Below, one piece after another: positions 1 through 10,154 of a DNA stretch of 64,000 nucleotides. This DNA is from Brachionus manjavacas (Eukaryota > Rotifera > Eurotatoria > Ploima > Brachionidae). The DNA lies in the NCBI GenBank assembly GCA_019054805.1, contig JAHQIY010000019.1:960001-1024000 (forward strand), given 5' to 3'. The translations under genes were made by a program, and so were the position numbers. The notes under the pieces were generated by a model. That model saw only the letters and a list, made by a program, of their open reading frames with translations. It was not told the DNA's origin and did not search any database. Position 1 is the first letter of the stretch. Each line of letters starts with the position of its first letter.

Positions 1-265
1 CGAATCAAGATATATTGAATACCCAAATCCATTGTGTAATTGCTACCTTACTATTTCTTCTTTTTTTCCTGAAACTCGAACTATTTAAACATGTGCCACA
101 TGTAACAATCCATGTCTTCTTAAGTTTCTTTTTTTTTAAGCTTATTTACTTTATTTTGTTTTTTTTTTATCTCATTTTATTTTTAATTTTTTTTTGATTT
201 TTTTTAAATTTATTCTGAAGGAGCCCTAGCTCGGTACAGAAAACAAAAAAATAAACAAATGCTCG
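1..265 (+). mobile_element. LINE-A 3' end, 5'-truncated
   Basis: This is the 3' terminal piece of the non-LTR retrotransposon family called LINE-A here; the longest copy is at 33784-36700 and another 3' end is at 52100-52461. It begins inside the last codons of the reverse-transcriptase ORF (ESRYIEYPNPLCNCYLTI and on to the stop). It continues through the T-rich 3' UTR and ends with the family hairpin (GAGC..GCTC at 221-232) and the tail GGTACAGAAAACAA followed by A-rich sequence. It may extend left of the window. It is a dead copy. Confidence 0.88.
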
Positions 266-1405
266 GTATTCTTTAAAAAAATTTTTATTCACTTGAAATT
301 GATAAATTCCACATCTTAAATTTTTTAGAGAACAAGTTAAATGAAGAGAAATGCAACAATCTTTTTAAGTTGTCAAACTGTTGAGAAATCAGACAGCACC
401 AAACTTATAAAAATAAAGATGAAATCTTAAAAGTGATATATTCACAAATATATTTATTCTTTAATAAAATAGTCCAATTTTTTTTGTATAATAAATTCTA
501 TGTGAATAGGATAGTTTATTATCATTTTTATATTTGCATTATCTACAACTTTTATCAATTATCCTTTAAAAGTAGGTTTTTCATTCTGTACTATGAAAAA
601 AATGATTTTTTACTCATCATTTATTTATTTCTTATTTTTCTTTAGTAGACATAAAATTTTTTCCAAAATCAATTTTTTGATTAATTTTTCGATTTTTAAA
701 TTTGGAATTATTAAAAAGTATAAAATAAATTTTCCTGACTGGAAACTGATAGAGGATTTTGTGTTCAAACCCATGAATAAACTATGATTGTTTGGAATCG
801 AACTAAGTTTGTTTTTTCATCTGAATATTGAAATTCTTTTTATAAAAAAAAGAGCTAAAAAACGAGGATGTGGCTCAGAAACTGTGGAATTGAATGATTT
901 TGGCATTTGATGATTTTTGATGCAGTTAGCATGCTGTCAATTGCCTTTAAGCAGTCGATTTTACACATTAGATTATTTTTTATATATTTTTTTTTTGTTT
1001 CTGATATCAATTTTAAGTCAAAATTTGAAAAATGAATAAACTTAGAGAAAAATCATGTGATCTTTCAGTTGAAAAATAAAAATGGATTTCTCAATTCAAA
1101 TACGGCAATTTATATTTATGATTTTAATAAAAAAAATTAAATCAATCAATTAAAAAATTCATTTTTAAATTCTTTTCAAAGTCAAATTAAAAGTTTACAA
1201 GATTTATTTTATTGAAAAAAAATTTAAAAAACATCATAAAAATGATTCTTCTTTTAAGAAAAAATGAATCAAATTAATCATAGATTTTTTTTTCTTCGAA
1301 TTAATTGAAATTTAAAATTAAATGACATGATCAAAAATAAACCCAAATGACTAGTTAAATTGAATTTAAAGCCTTTTTTCCAGTCAAACAAACTTCATTT
1401 TAAAA
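266..1405. other. AT-rich intergenic stretch, no gene seen
   Basis: About 1.1 kb of AT-rich sequence with homopolymer runs. Open frames at 433-787 are made of F, I, L, Y and K codons only, match no family I know and read as chance. The sequence just before the LRR gene (1330-1405) would hold its promoter; no TATA-like element stands out from the background. Confidence 0.6.
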
Positions 1406-3838
1406 ATGATGATTTTAAAAATTTATCTGACAATTTTAATTTATGGAATGAGTCTAGCATGTCCATTTAATCAATGCAAACAGTACGGTCATGAAAAGGA
1501 TCCGCGACCAGTATGTATATGTGGCCTAGGCGAGGTGAGATTTAAATTCGAAGCCAACTCTTCAAGTACAGTTAAGAAAATGTCAATTTTACAAATATGG
1601 AACTTTGCCACAATACCAATTAAAATATTCAGCGGTTTAGAAATAAGAGAACTCGTTTTAACCAATTCTCCGGTCCGCATTTTAAGAAACGGAATCTTTC
1701 AAAACATCAGCAAATTGGTCGTCATCGAACTTTCTAACATGCCTTTTTTAAAAGAAATAAAAAAAGGACCCTTATGGCTATTTTCTAATCGACTGTCAGA
1801 ACTAAGAATCAAAAACTTGGCCTCTTTGACAAATTTTGAGTTGGACTCTTTCAAAAATCTGCTAATTCTTGATATTTCCTCTTCCACAATGAAAAACTTA
1901 ATATTGACTTCCAGTGCCATTTTAGCGCTGGTAAGGATCCAAACATCTGACATTAATAACTTAACAATTTCGCACTTACCAAGTTTAAGCGATTTGTACA
2001 TTCAAAACAACACTATCAATCAGCTACAGATAAAAAATTTATCAGCACTCAATTATTTTAGCATGGAATCAAACAATCTAAAGTCAAGGCCACACATGAG
2101 TGACCTGAACACTTTGAAGACTTTAATATTGGACAACAATGGCTTAGACGATTCAATAGAAGAATTTCTAAGTGAAATTAAAAGCCTAGAAAATTTATCT
2201 ATAAAAAAAAATTTTATTAAAAATACCAATTTTTTAAAAAGCTTAAACAGCATTCAAAATGTGGTTCTAAGTGCTAATTTAATTGAAAATTTTGATCCAG
2301 TTATGGCAGTTGACTGGAAATTTTTGGACTTGGAATCGAATTTAATCGAAAACGATTTAACATTTAGCAGTTCTAGCCTGCGAATATTAAATTTAAACAA
2401 AAATCGAATTAGAAATTTATCTTTGAAAAATTTGTTATTTTTAGAAAGTGTTCATTTAGGCTCAAATTTGTTCACTAGGATACAAATTTCTAATTGTTCA
2501 GCACTCAAGTCTTTGGAGGTTGTAAACGCGAACTTGTCAGTTCTTCATGTCGAGAACTTGGTCTCTTTGGAATATTTGCTTGTTAAAAATTTGATTTGGG
2601 ATGTTTTGATAATTGAAAACTTGCCATCGTTGGTTCTTTTGGACTTGCATGGGCCTAAAGCCGTGAATTTTCTGAGTAATTTTTCATCTAGCAGTGTTCA
2701 AGGCTTGGCTGTCCAAGACAGTGGACTAAAAGATATTTACTATGAAGTTTTCAATAAGTTTAAGAGTATTTACGCAATAAATTTTGGTCAAAACAATTTA
2801 ACTATTATCAACAATTCAAGTTTATTTTATGGTAAATTTATTGAGATGGCTCACAATCAAATTAGCCAGATTGAAAATATGGACTCTTTTATTTCGTTCA
2901 ATTTTTATGTTGATTTATCTTTTAATCTACTAGGAAATTTGGTGCTAAGAGGAAATGAAAATTCGGCAATTGAAGAATTAGTGCTGGCTGGCAATGACAT
3001 AGAAAAATTTGAGATATCAGATCATTCGGATTTGAGCGCACTAAATCTAAGTCACAATCGGGTTGTTGACTTCAAGGCTCAAAATTTGCCTAATCTTAAA
3101 ATTTTAGATTTATCATTTAATAAGATAAATATGCTCAATGTGACAGATGAAATTGCCAACAATTTATATTATTTAAACATATCGTCAAACAATTTGTCGT
3201 ATTTTAATTTTGAAAAGTTTACTAGTTTGATTAGTTTGGTGGCAAGAGGTAACCTGTTTACTGGTGTTGATTTTGAGTCTTTTAGTCTTAATGAATTGGA
3301 TGTTTCCTCTAACCGGATCAGCAATCTGAGTTTTCTGGCAAATTTTCCGCTTCTAAAGTATCTTAATCTAAGTGGTAATTTGATTAGTGAAATCGAAGAA
3401 AATGTGTTTGACAAAAATTTAGAACTGGAATCTATAGATTTGTCTAATAACTATCTGAGCAGAGTACCAAGTGTGGATAGACTAATTTTTGTTAGTTATT
3501 TGAGTGTGGCTAACCAGAATGGAAGGCTGAAATATGTTCACGACTATGCTTTCTCAAATCAGCATGGAAACTATCTTAGCATCGATCTAAGCGGCAATAA
3601 GCTTAAAAGCTTCTCGAATAAAATGTTGTGTCATAAAGACAAAAAAAAGGTCACCATCTCGTCTATTCGAATTGATTGTGGTCTCAGAATTAGAAAATGT
3701 TTCTATCAAAATTTGGAGATGTTTTTACCTGAAGAATGTCAACTCAAAAGATACAAAAATCATTGTAATCAAAGATCTAGGTTTGTGTTCTACGAGCCAA
3801 TTAGCCGATCTTGTCCACATGATTCAATAATCAGCTAA
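1406..3838 (+). CDS. Secreted leucine-rich-repeat protein (chaoptin-like)
   Basis: Single uninterrupted frame of 810 residues starting at ATG 1406 and ending TAA. The N-terminus has a hydrophobic signal peptide (MMILKIYLTILIYGMSLA) followed by a cysteine cluster (CPFNQC...CIC) like an LRR N-terminal cap. From about residue 60 to 730 there are many degenerate repeats of about 20-24 residues with the LxxLxLxxN pattern (for example LRILNLNKNRIRNL, LKILDLSFNKINML, LKYLNLSGNLISEI). The last 65 residues carry five cysteines resembling an LRR C-terminal cap. There is no transmembrane segment or clear GPI signal, so it is probably secreted or matrix-bound. LRR ectodomains of this kind mediate protein binding or adhesion; the ligand cannot be told. 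Unlike most genes here it has no intron. Confidence 0.9.
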   Translation: MMILKIYLTILIYGMSLACPFNQCKQYGHEKDPRPVCICGLGEVRFKFEANSSSTVKKMSILQIWNFATIPIKIFSGLEIRELVLTNSPVRILRNGIFQNISKLVVIELSNMPFLKEIKKGPLWLFSNRLSELRIKNLASLTNFELDSFKNLLILDISSSTMKNLILTSSAILALVRIQTSDINNLTISHLPSLSDLYIQNNTINQLQIKNLSALNYFSMESNNLKSRPHMSDLNTLKTLILDNNGLDDSIEEFLSEIKSLENLSIKKNFIKNTNFLKSLNSIQNVVLSANLIENFDPVMAVDWKFLDLESNLIENDLTFSSSSLRILNLNKNRIRNLSLKNLLFLESVHLGSNLFTRIQISNCSALKSLEVVNANLSVLHVENLVSLEYLLVKNLIWDVLIIENLPSLVLLDLHGPKAVNFLSNFSSSSVQGLAVQDSGLKDIYYEVFNKFKSIYAINFGQNNLTIINNSSLFYGKFIEMAHNQISQIENMDSFISFNFYVDLSFNLLGNLVLRGNENSAIEELVLAGNDIEKFEISDHSDLSALNLSHNRVVDFKAQNLPNLKILDLSFNKINMLNVTDEIANNLYYLNISSNNLSYFNFEKFTSLISLVARGNLFTGVDFESFSLNELDVSSNRISNLSFLANFPLLKYLNLSGNLISEIEENVFDKNLELESIDLSNNYLSRVPSVDRLIFVSYLSVANQNGRLKYVHDYAFSNQHGNYLSIDLSGNKLKSFSNKMLCHKDKKKVTISSIRIDCGLRIRKCFYQNLEMFLPEECQLKRYKNHCNQRSRFVFYEPISRSCPHDSIIS

Positions 3839-4643
3839 AGATTTTACTTAAAAATTGAATTAAAATTAAATTTGAAAATTTTTCGATTATTTTTTTTATT
3901 TAATATAAATACTGTAAACTGGGATGATTACTTTTGAAAAAAAATTTTCATTGAAAAATTATGTTTTTAATTGAATTGAAAGAAAATGTTTCCTCTTTAA
4001 TAGGCATTGTGAAATTTCATACAAACCTTCCCAAAATTGCAAAAATAAAATTCTTTTTCATTTATTAAATGTGACAAAATCGAGCTTTTTAAAATTTGAA
4101 GATGAAACAACATGAAACAAAATATGTTTCACTAAATTCAACAAAAAAGAAATAAATTTTTTCTTAAATTTCTGTAGTTCAAAAGCCATTATTTTATTAG
4201 GAATTTAAATTTTGTTTTGGAATTTTTGAATGAAAATTCACAATGCCTCTTCAAAAAACCTACTTATTCGACACTAAACTTTTTATACTCAATTTAAAAT
4301 AAATAAAAGAAATTCTCCTTTTTAATTATTTTATTTAGTTAAGTTTTAGCCACTTCTAGCCTAAATAAAAATTAAAGTCTTGAAAATTTTTATATAAAAA
4401 TATTATTTATAAAAATTTAAAAATTTAAATTTTTTAAACAACTCAGTCAAAAAAATTTATAGACTTGGTTACTGTTCATTAAAGAAACAAATAAAAATTC
4501 TTTAATTTGGTGCTTTTTAAATTGTTAAATAAAGGATTTTATAAAAAAATTTTAATTATATAGAATAAAGCAAGTGTTCAGTCTGGGAATATCAAAAATT
4601 GTCGTAAAAAAAAGCCATAATAGAATGGCTTGTATTTAATGTT
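3839..4643. other. 3' flank of LRR gene, no gene seen
   Basis: AT-rich, with several AATAAA-type polyadenylation signals (for example near 4046 and 4300). No open frame of interest on either strand. Confidence 0.5.
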
Positions 4644-5136
4644 GCACTATAAATAAATCAGAAGTTGCACTTTTTTTAATACCAAACTGCACTATATTAT
4701 TTCCAAAAAGTACTACATTAATTAATTTAATAACGAGTCGGCTTCTTAATAAATACAATATTATTTTTTTTTATTTTATTCTTATGTATGTTTCACTATA
4801 TTTTTTTTCTCTCTAAATCACATAATTGTAATTGTAATTTGTATTTTCTTATGTTTAAAAAAATAAAGTTTTCGAAAAAAATAGTGCTTGTAGTATTTAT
4901 TTATCTAAAAATGAATTAAAATAGTTCAGGTCCAAAATTATTTTAGTGCTTTTTAAACATTAATTTAGTGCTTAGTAAAGATTATTTTAGTGCAAAATAA
5001 AAATTATATTAGTGCTTATTAAAGAATATTATAGTGTAAGAATGTTATTTATAGTGCAGCTTTGATTAATATAGTGCATGAAAATATTATAGTGCAATTT
5101 AAATATTATAGTGCAACTTGTGATTATTTATAGTGC
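4644..5136. mobile_element. Non-autonomous CACTA-like element with subterminal repeats
   Basis: The left end starts (G)CACTATAAATAA, then TCAGAAGTTGCACT. The reverse complement of the right end is (G)CACTATAAATAA, then TCACAAGTTGCACT, so about 25 bp of terminal inverted repeat is shared. Inside, the octamer TATAGTGC or a near variant recurs at least ten times between 4882 and 5136, at 20-60 bp spacing. Its complement GCACTATA occurs at 4644, 4667 (partial) and 4689 in the left half. CACTA-type ends plus short subterminal repeats in opposite orientation at the two ends are typical of EnSpm/CACTA transposons, where they bind transposase. No coding frame lies inside. A clear 3-bp target duplication was not seen. 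Confidence 0.65.
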
Positions 5137-5548
5137 AGAATGTATTTGATGCCTAATAGAATTTTCAAGGTAAAAAATAGTCATCTATGACAATTTTTCT
5201 AAAGAACAAGAGAAACAAATTTTATGATTAAAAAATGTAAAAAAAGTAAAAAATCAAAAATAAATTTTAAATTAAATCAACACAAATAGAAGTAAATTTT
5301 GGATTTTAATTTTCTATTACAGCATGAGAGAACAAATACAAATTTTGCTTCTTGATTATTACACAAAATTCACTTCTTATTTTATTTCGATCGAAAACTA
5401 GCTTTCCAAGATCTATATCCATAGCTAAAGCTAGAGAATATCCAAGGGCAAGGGATTGACAATCAAAAAAATTTAATTTGACATTTTTTTTATTCTATGA
5501 CAATTTGTTATGGGATGTATTTTTTTGATCTACATAAATAATTAATAA
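5137..5548. other. AT-rich spacer, no gene seen
   Basis: No supported feature. The stretch 5380-5460 is less AT-rich but is not open in any frame long enough to interpret. Confidence 0.4.
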
Positions 5549-5869
5549 TTGAATTTGGTAAAAATACCGATAGAAGCTAAAAATGTCCCTATAGGCGAGA
5601 AGCGAAAACGTGTTAGACCTACTAAAGCCAAAAGAGCCCTTGAATTTCAAGATGGTGAAAAAGTAATAGATGATGAATCGAGTGAAGATGAAGTTGATAT
5701 AATCCAAGAACCACCAACTAAGAGAATTGTTTGTAATCAAATAGATAAAACTTCATCAACAATTCAAGTAGAACCATCTACTTCTGGTAACGCACAAGAG
5801 TCTTCAGTCACTCAGCCAATTGTTAAAAAAAGACCAGGTAGACCAAAAGGTTCGAAAAATAAAAAATAA
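5549..5869 (+). pseudogene. AT-hook C-terminal tail, probably transposase-derived
   Basis: The frame opens just after a stop codon with no ATG and runs 106 residues to a TAA. It contains two basic AT-hook-like blocks (EKRKRVRPTKAKRAL near residue 19, KKRPGRPKGSKNKK at the end) with an acidic serine-rich stretch between them. Tails of this style are common at the C-terminus of MULE/FLYWCH-type transposase proteins in invertebrates. This assignment is from general resemblance only. An alternative is a 3' exon (acceptor at about 5574) of an unseen host DNA-binding protein. No catalytic domain is visible upstream, so it is probably a fragment. Confidence 0.4.
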
Positions 5870-6810
5870 TTAATTTTTTCAGTTATTTTTTTCTATATTA
5901 ATTTCAATAAATAATAAAAAATTTATTTTTTTAACAAATCATTTAATTTATTTATTGGTATACAATGAAATTTTTTAAGATATAAAAACATTATTTTCGG
6001 TTATCATAAATATTTTTTATGTTAATCAAAAAAATGTATTAATCGAAAAAATTTTTATGTAGATCAAAAAAAATATTCCCATTTGTTATGACATATTTTA
6101 GCCCTTTGATCTATGGCTTTTTTTGCCCTAAATGTACATGTACAAATATTTAATTTTATCGATGGACATTAAGCTGTTTTTGGTTTCTATTGATTATTTT
6201 TTTTTTGACCAATTTTTTCGATTTTCGATTAATATTTAAATAATTTTTTAGTATAATCTAAACAAATAAATTGATTAGATGAACTTAATTTTCTAAAAAT
6301 TGATTGCAAAATTAAGTTGTCATAGCAGAACAACAATTATCTAGTAAAAAGGAGCAATGTTTACTGTTAGATAATTATTATCTGAATTTTAAGCGATACT
6401 TTTCCTAGGGAACGATCATCCTAATTTTTGAAAGAACCTAAAAAACGTTTTACAATTTAAAGCGAATTGTTAAAATTAGGATGATCAAAGGCCAAAGACG
6501 CTTAATTGAATAATAAATTTATTTTTTTCTAAGTTTTAAATTAAAATCTTCTAGAAATTTTGGATATAAAAAATAAAATCTAATCGAATAAACAGTATTT
6601 ACTCTAGTATTAATAATAATAATAATTATAATAATAATTTATTCAGTAAACATCCTTTTTCTTTTTCATTATTTTCCTTCTTTATAAACAGTGAATTCTC
6701 GATAATCGAGACCCATGATTATCTAGACACGAGAAGTTCCAATTTTTTATCCTTAAAGAAGATTGCTTTAAAAACTGTAAAATCTATAAAGTATCTGTAT
6801 ATTAGTAATT
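5870..6810. other. AT-rich spacer with (AAT)n microsatellite
   Basis: No gene seen. An imperfect trinucleotide run (AAT/ATA) lies at about 6610-6645. Confidence 0.5.
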
Positions 6811-6937
6811 TGACTTAAACTAGGCCGCGAAAATAGCTACCTGGAACGGAAAAAAATTCATGTAGCAGTGATCATGACTGATGAATGATCTTCCTGTCGT
6901 TCCAGGTAGCTATTATGGTGATTTAGTCCAAGTCAAA
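6811..6937. repeat. Hairpin element, 17-bp perfect arms
   Basis: AATAGCTACCTGGAACG at 6832-6848 is the exact reverse complement of 6898-6914, with a 49-bp loop. Weaker symmetry continues outward (TTGACTTAAACTA on the left against TAGTCCAAGTCAA on the right), giving a foldback of about 125 bp. It may be a miniature DNA transposon remnant. Confidence 0.6.
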
Positions 6938-8047
6938 ATGGCCAAAATTAAAGCTAATGTCCGAAAAATCCGGAATTGGCCTTGACTTAAAACATTTTAG
7001 CAACTTGTTTGTGACATCACCAGAAATTAGATTACAATTAAATGAATCTTGGTAGATTTAAAGATAAAATGGCTTGTAACTGATGTATGCATTGATTTGA
7101 ATTTATTGCCGTATTTAATCGCACAGAAATAATGTAAAATTACCAGGAGAAAATCGTTTTATTTAATAAAAAGCTAAAAGCAACTGAAGGAACCATAATA
7201 AAAAGAATTATGGGTCCAGAATGAGAACCAAAACATCCAAACTCATACATGTCCTAGAAATGGAAACAACTGAAATGATGCTACTTAAAAGAAAACTACA
7301 TTTTGTGAAAAGGCTGATGGTCAATAGATTTACAAGAGAACTTGTCGATTGTTTATCAAACGAATCAGGGCAAAAAAATATTTATCTTATAAAGATCTCA
7401 TTTTAATTCAAGGAGAAGCCCAGAGCTTATAAGTTATTAAAATTAGTCTGACCATGGGCTTATGTACACATTTATCTATTTATTAATGGAAAATTGGAAT
7501 TTAGTTAAATTTTAAATGAAATAAATTTAAAAAGAAAAGTTTTTAAAAAGAAAATAAAAGAAAAAAAATTAATCATTTTCATCATCATCATCGATTTCGG
7601 TTGTTGTGATGGTCGATTTGCTCTACTCATAGAAACTAATTGTTTCCATTGCTGCGACTCTTTAATAGTAGGCCTACCTACCCTTCTTTTTGGTAAAGTT
7701 GTCGTTTTCATTGTTAAAGAAATAAAGCTTTAAGTAATGAATTAAGAATTTACAGTTAGAAGCAAATGATCAAGATATCAGTTAGAGCAGATTCAACTTG
7801 AACTTGAAGTTGCTTAAGTTTTAAAGTTTCAATGCAAAACCAAAAAAAAATTGCATTTGATAACATAGCCCTTAGTCTATATGTATTTTAGGGGGTGGGC
7901 CTATATCGTCGAAAAATGGGGTGCTTATAAGCTATTACTAGTTTTTGTCAGGTTTTACCGTAAGAAGATCTTGAAGAAACAATAAATGATAAAATCATCA
8001 GTAAAAAATCGTGAAAGTCTTATAGTAAATTCTTACAAAAGAAATTC
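6938..8047. other. Spacer with a second AT-hook fragment (minus strand, 7575-7711)
   Basis: Mostly without genes. On the minus strand from 7711 there is a short frame beginning MKTTTLPKRRVGRPTIK with a GRP AT-hook core. After an apparent frameshift it would end in a run of aspartates (EIDDDDEND). It resembles the tail fragments at 5549-5869 and 50870-51095 and is probably transposase debris. The open frame at 7221-7406 is not recognised. Confidence 0.3.
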
Positions 8048-8228
8048 TTACAAAAATACTTCTCGTTCACTTGAAAATTTAAGAGTGAATTTAAAAAAAA
8101 CTCTGAAAAATGAAAAATTAAAGATTTAATTCCGATTTAAAAAACGGTGAATGATGAATGAAAAATGATTTGGATTTTTTATTCATTTCACTTTTAAATT
8201 TTCAGGTGAACGAGAAGTATTTTTGTAA
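8048..8228. repeat. Hairpin element with 42-bp inverted arms
   Basis: Positions 8048-8089 and 8187-8228 are inverted copies differing at about two positions (outer sequence TTACAAAAATACTTCTCG). The centre is AT-rich. Size and form fit a MITE or foldback remnant. No target-site duplication was recognised. Confidence 0.65.
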
Positions 8229-8944
8229 AATTCGCAAGTTATCGGTAAAAATTAAAATGTCCACATTTAATGATGTGGCATTTTAGCTTAAGATTATTTT
8301 GAAAAATCAAGAATTTGAAATATTTGAGTTTTTTTAATCGTTTTTGTATTTTATTTGCAGATTTACGTAAAACGCGATTCTTGTTATTGAACAGGATTCT
8401 TATTTTTTTCAAAAATCTCAAGCTTTTAAGCCCCATTAAAGTCAAAAAATTTGATTTGGCGCATGTTTAGTAATTAACGAATGTCTGAGCATAGTGAATT
8501 TAACATCGGATAATAAATTATTGATATTTATTATAAAAATTTAAGTGGTTTTTTAGAAAAAAATAAAATTTTTAGAATAATTGTGTCATTTGAATCAAAA
8601 TTGTATTTAAACTTTTTTAAGACTAATTCACTACTACTTAATAATTATTTACTTGAATACTATAAATTTACATAGTAAACTAGTTTACGTAAAATCACGT
8701 AAAAAAAAATATATTTTTTTTCAAGAATTCGTGTCAAAAAATTTAAAGTCGATCTAAATAATTAATGGTATTTAGACTGTAATCTTTTATTATGTAATTC
8801 TATTTCTGTATTCTTGCAAATTTTTACTTTGTAAAATTCTTGTACATAATACTTACTTAATTCCACACAATACTTTCTTAGATTAAATTAAACAATGACT
8901 CTTACTGAACTAAAAAAAAAAATAATGTATTTGTCTGTTATTTT
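8229..8944. other. AT-rich spacer, no gene seen
   Basis: Contains ACGTAAAATCACGTAA-type words (8690-8705) like those in the Tc1-type repeats at 18.4-20.2 kb, so small remnants of the same elements may be present. No coding frame supported. Confidence 0.35.
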
Positions 8945-9066
8945 CCATCTTTTCTGCGCAATTTCGGCTACTATAGATGTCCTCCTAGTAGGTCATCTCC
9001 GCAAGCTTGCTTGCTGTAGCTTATTCTTCTTCTTCTTCTTATTATTATTATTATTATTATTATTAA
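8945..9066 (+). mobile_element. Retroelement 3' tail with (TTC)n(ATT)n
   Basis: A less AT-rich segment ending GCTGTAGCTTATTC then (TTC)n and (ATT)n. The same ending (TG(C/T)TGTAGCT..TAT plus ATT repeats) occurs at 45423-45500 and, inverted, at 12745-12855. A shared 3' end followed by a simple repeat is typical of non-LTR retrotransposons of the CR1/L2 type or SINEs that use their machinery. Confidence 0.5.
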
Positions 9067-10154
9067 ATCACCAAAAATTTCGAAATTTTCCTTAATTTCC
9101 AGTATTTTACATGAAATCACGTAAATTTTCTTACTGTTTTTATTTTAAAATTTAGATCATTTAGGTTTGTAAAAAATTCCATTTTTTAGAAATTATTGCT
9201 TCATTTTTTGACAAAAAATTACCACAAACTACAGAATACCTGCATAGAGCAAATACAACCTCACCCGAACAAAAAAAAATTAAAAAAAGTACACTAGGAT
9301 TCAATTCCGAAACTAAAAGATAAAAATTTTTTTTTTTATAATAAGATTTCTATTGTCAAGGGCTTCAATTTAATACCAATACTAGAATACTTGCTTTACT
9401 CATTTAGAAAAAGACCCAAAATCGTTTTTAATTACACCTATGGTTTATCTAATTCTATGTCCTTTAACAACATTTTTATCATCCTCATGTTCGTCCTTTA
9501 TTTCAAAAATTGTCCCAAGGTAAAACATCTTGTTAGAAAAAACAAAATTTCGGAAAATAAAAATTTTCAAAAAATCAAAATTGAGGCAATTTGAGGTGAT
9601 TAAAAATTCAGTAAAAAAAATTAATTTTCAGTTTCAAGATAAAAAAAAAGAAAAAAAAATTTGATGGAAAATTACAAAAAAATCCTTTTTTTGAGCTTTT
9701 AATGTTTTACCAATTGTTACTGAATAAAATGGTAGTTACCATTTGTCATAATTACCAATTGAATCTAATTATTTAATTAGCGTTAATTTTTAAAAAATTT
9801 GATCTAGCAAAAAAGTTTATTTTTCATTCAACAGTCTATCAAGCGGCCATTTTGCCAAACAAAAATAAATCAATTGATATTTTCAATTGATTTTTTGCTT
9901 CAAAAAAGAGCTTGGTTTTAAATTGGCTCACTTAAAATCAAGTCAAAGTCAAGTTAAAATTTTGAAAAAAAACTAAAAAAACAGTCAATCGTAGCCACAA
10001 ACTCTCTACCAAGTTCAGAGATTTTCAAACAAATTTAGTTCATTTGGATTAATTTGGGTGCGTTTTAGCAAAACACGCTCGCAACAAATTTTCCATAGAA
10101 AAATTAAGCAAAAACTAGAAAAATAAAATTAGAGAAAAAAATTAATGATTTTTG
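9067..10154. other. AT-rich 5' flank of P450 gene
   Basis: No gene supported. Short frame 9391-9594 looks like chance. The sequence near 9935-9960 has AAGTCAAAGTCAAG words like those inside the hAT MITEs described below. Composition changes sharply to GC-richer at the P450 start codon. Confidence 0.4.

Noticed and set aside
433-787. Two overlapping open frames of 64-70 codons
   Set aside because: Composed of AT-driven F/I/L/Y/K residues, no family resemblance, no start context; chance in this composition.
9020-9066. (TTC)n(ATT)n run as a candidate regulatory microsatellite
   Set aside because: The same ending in two other places shows it is a retroelement tail.
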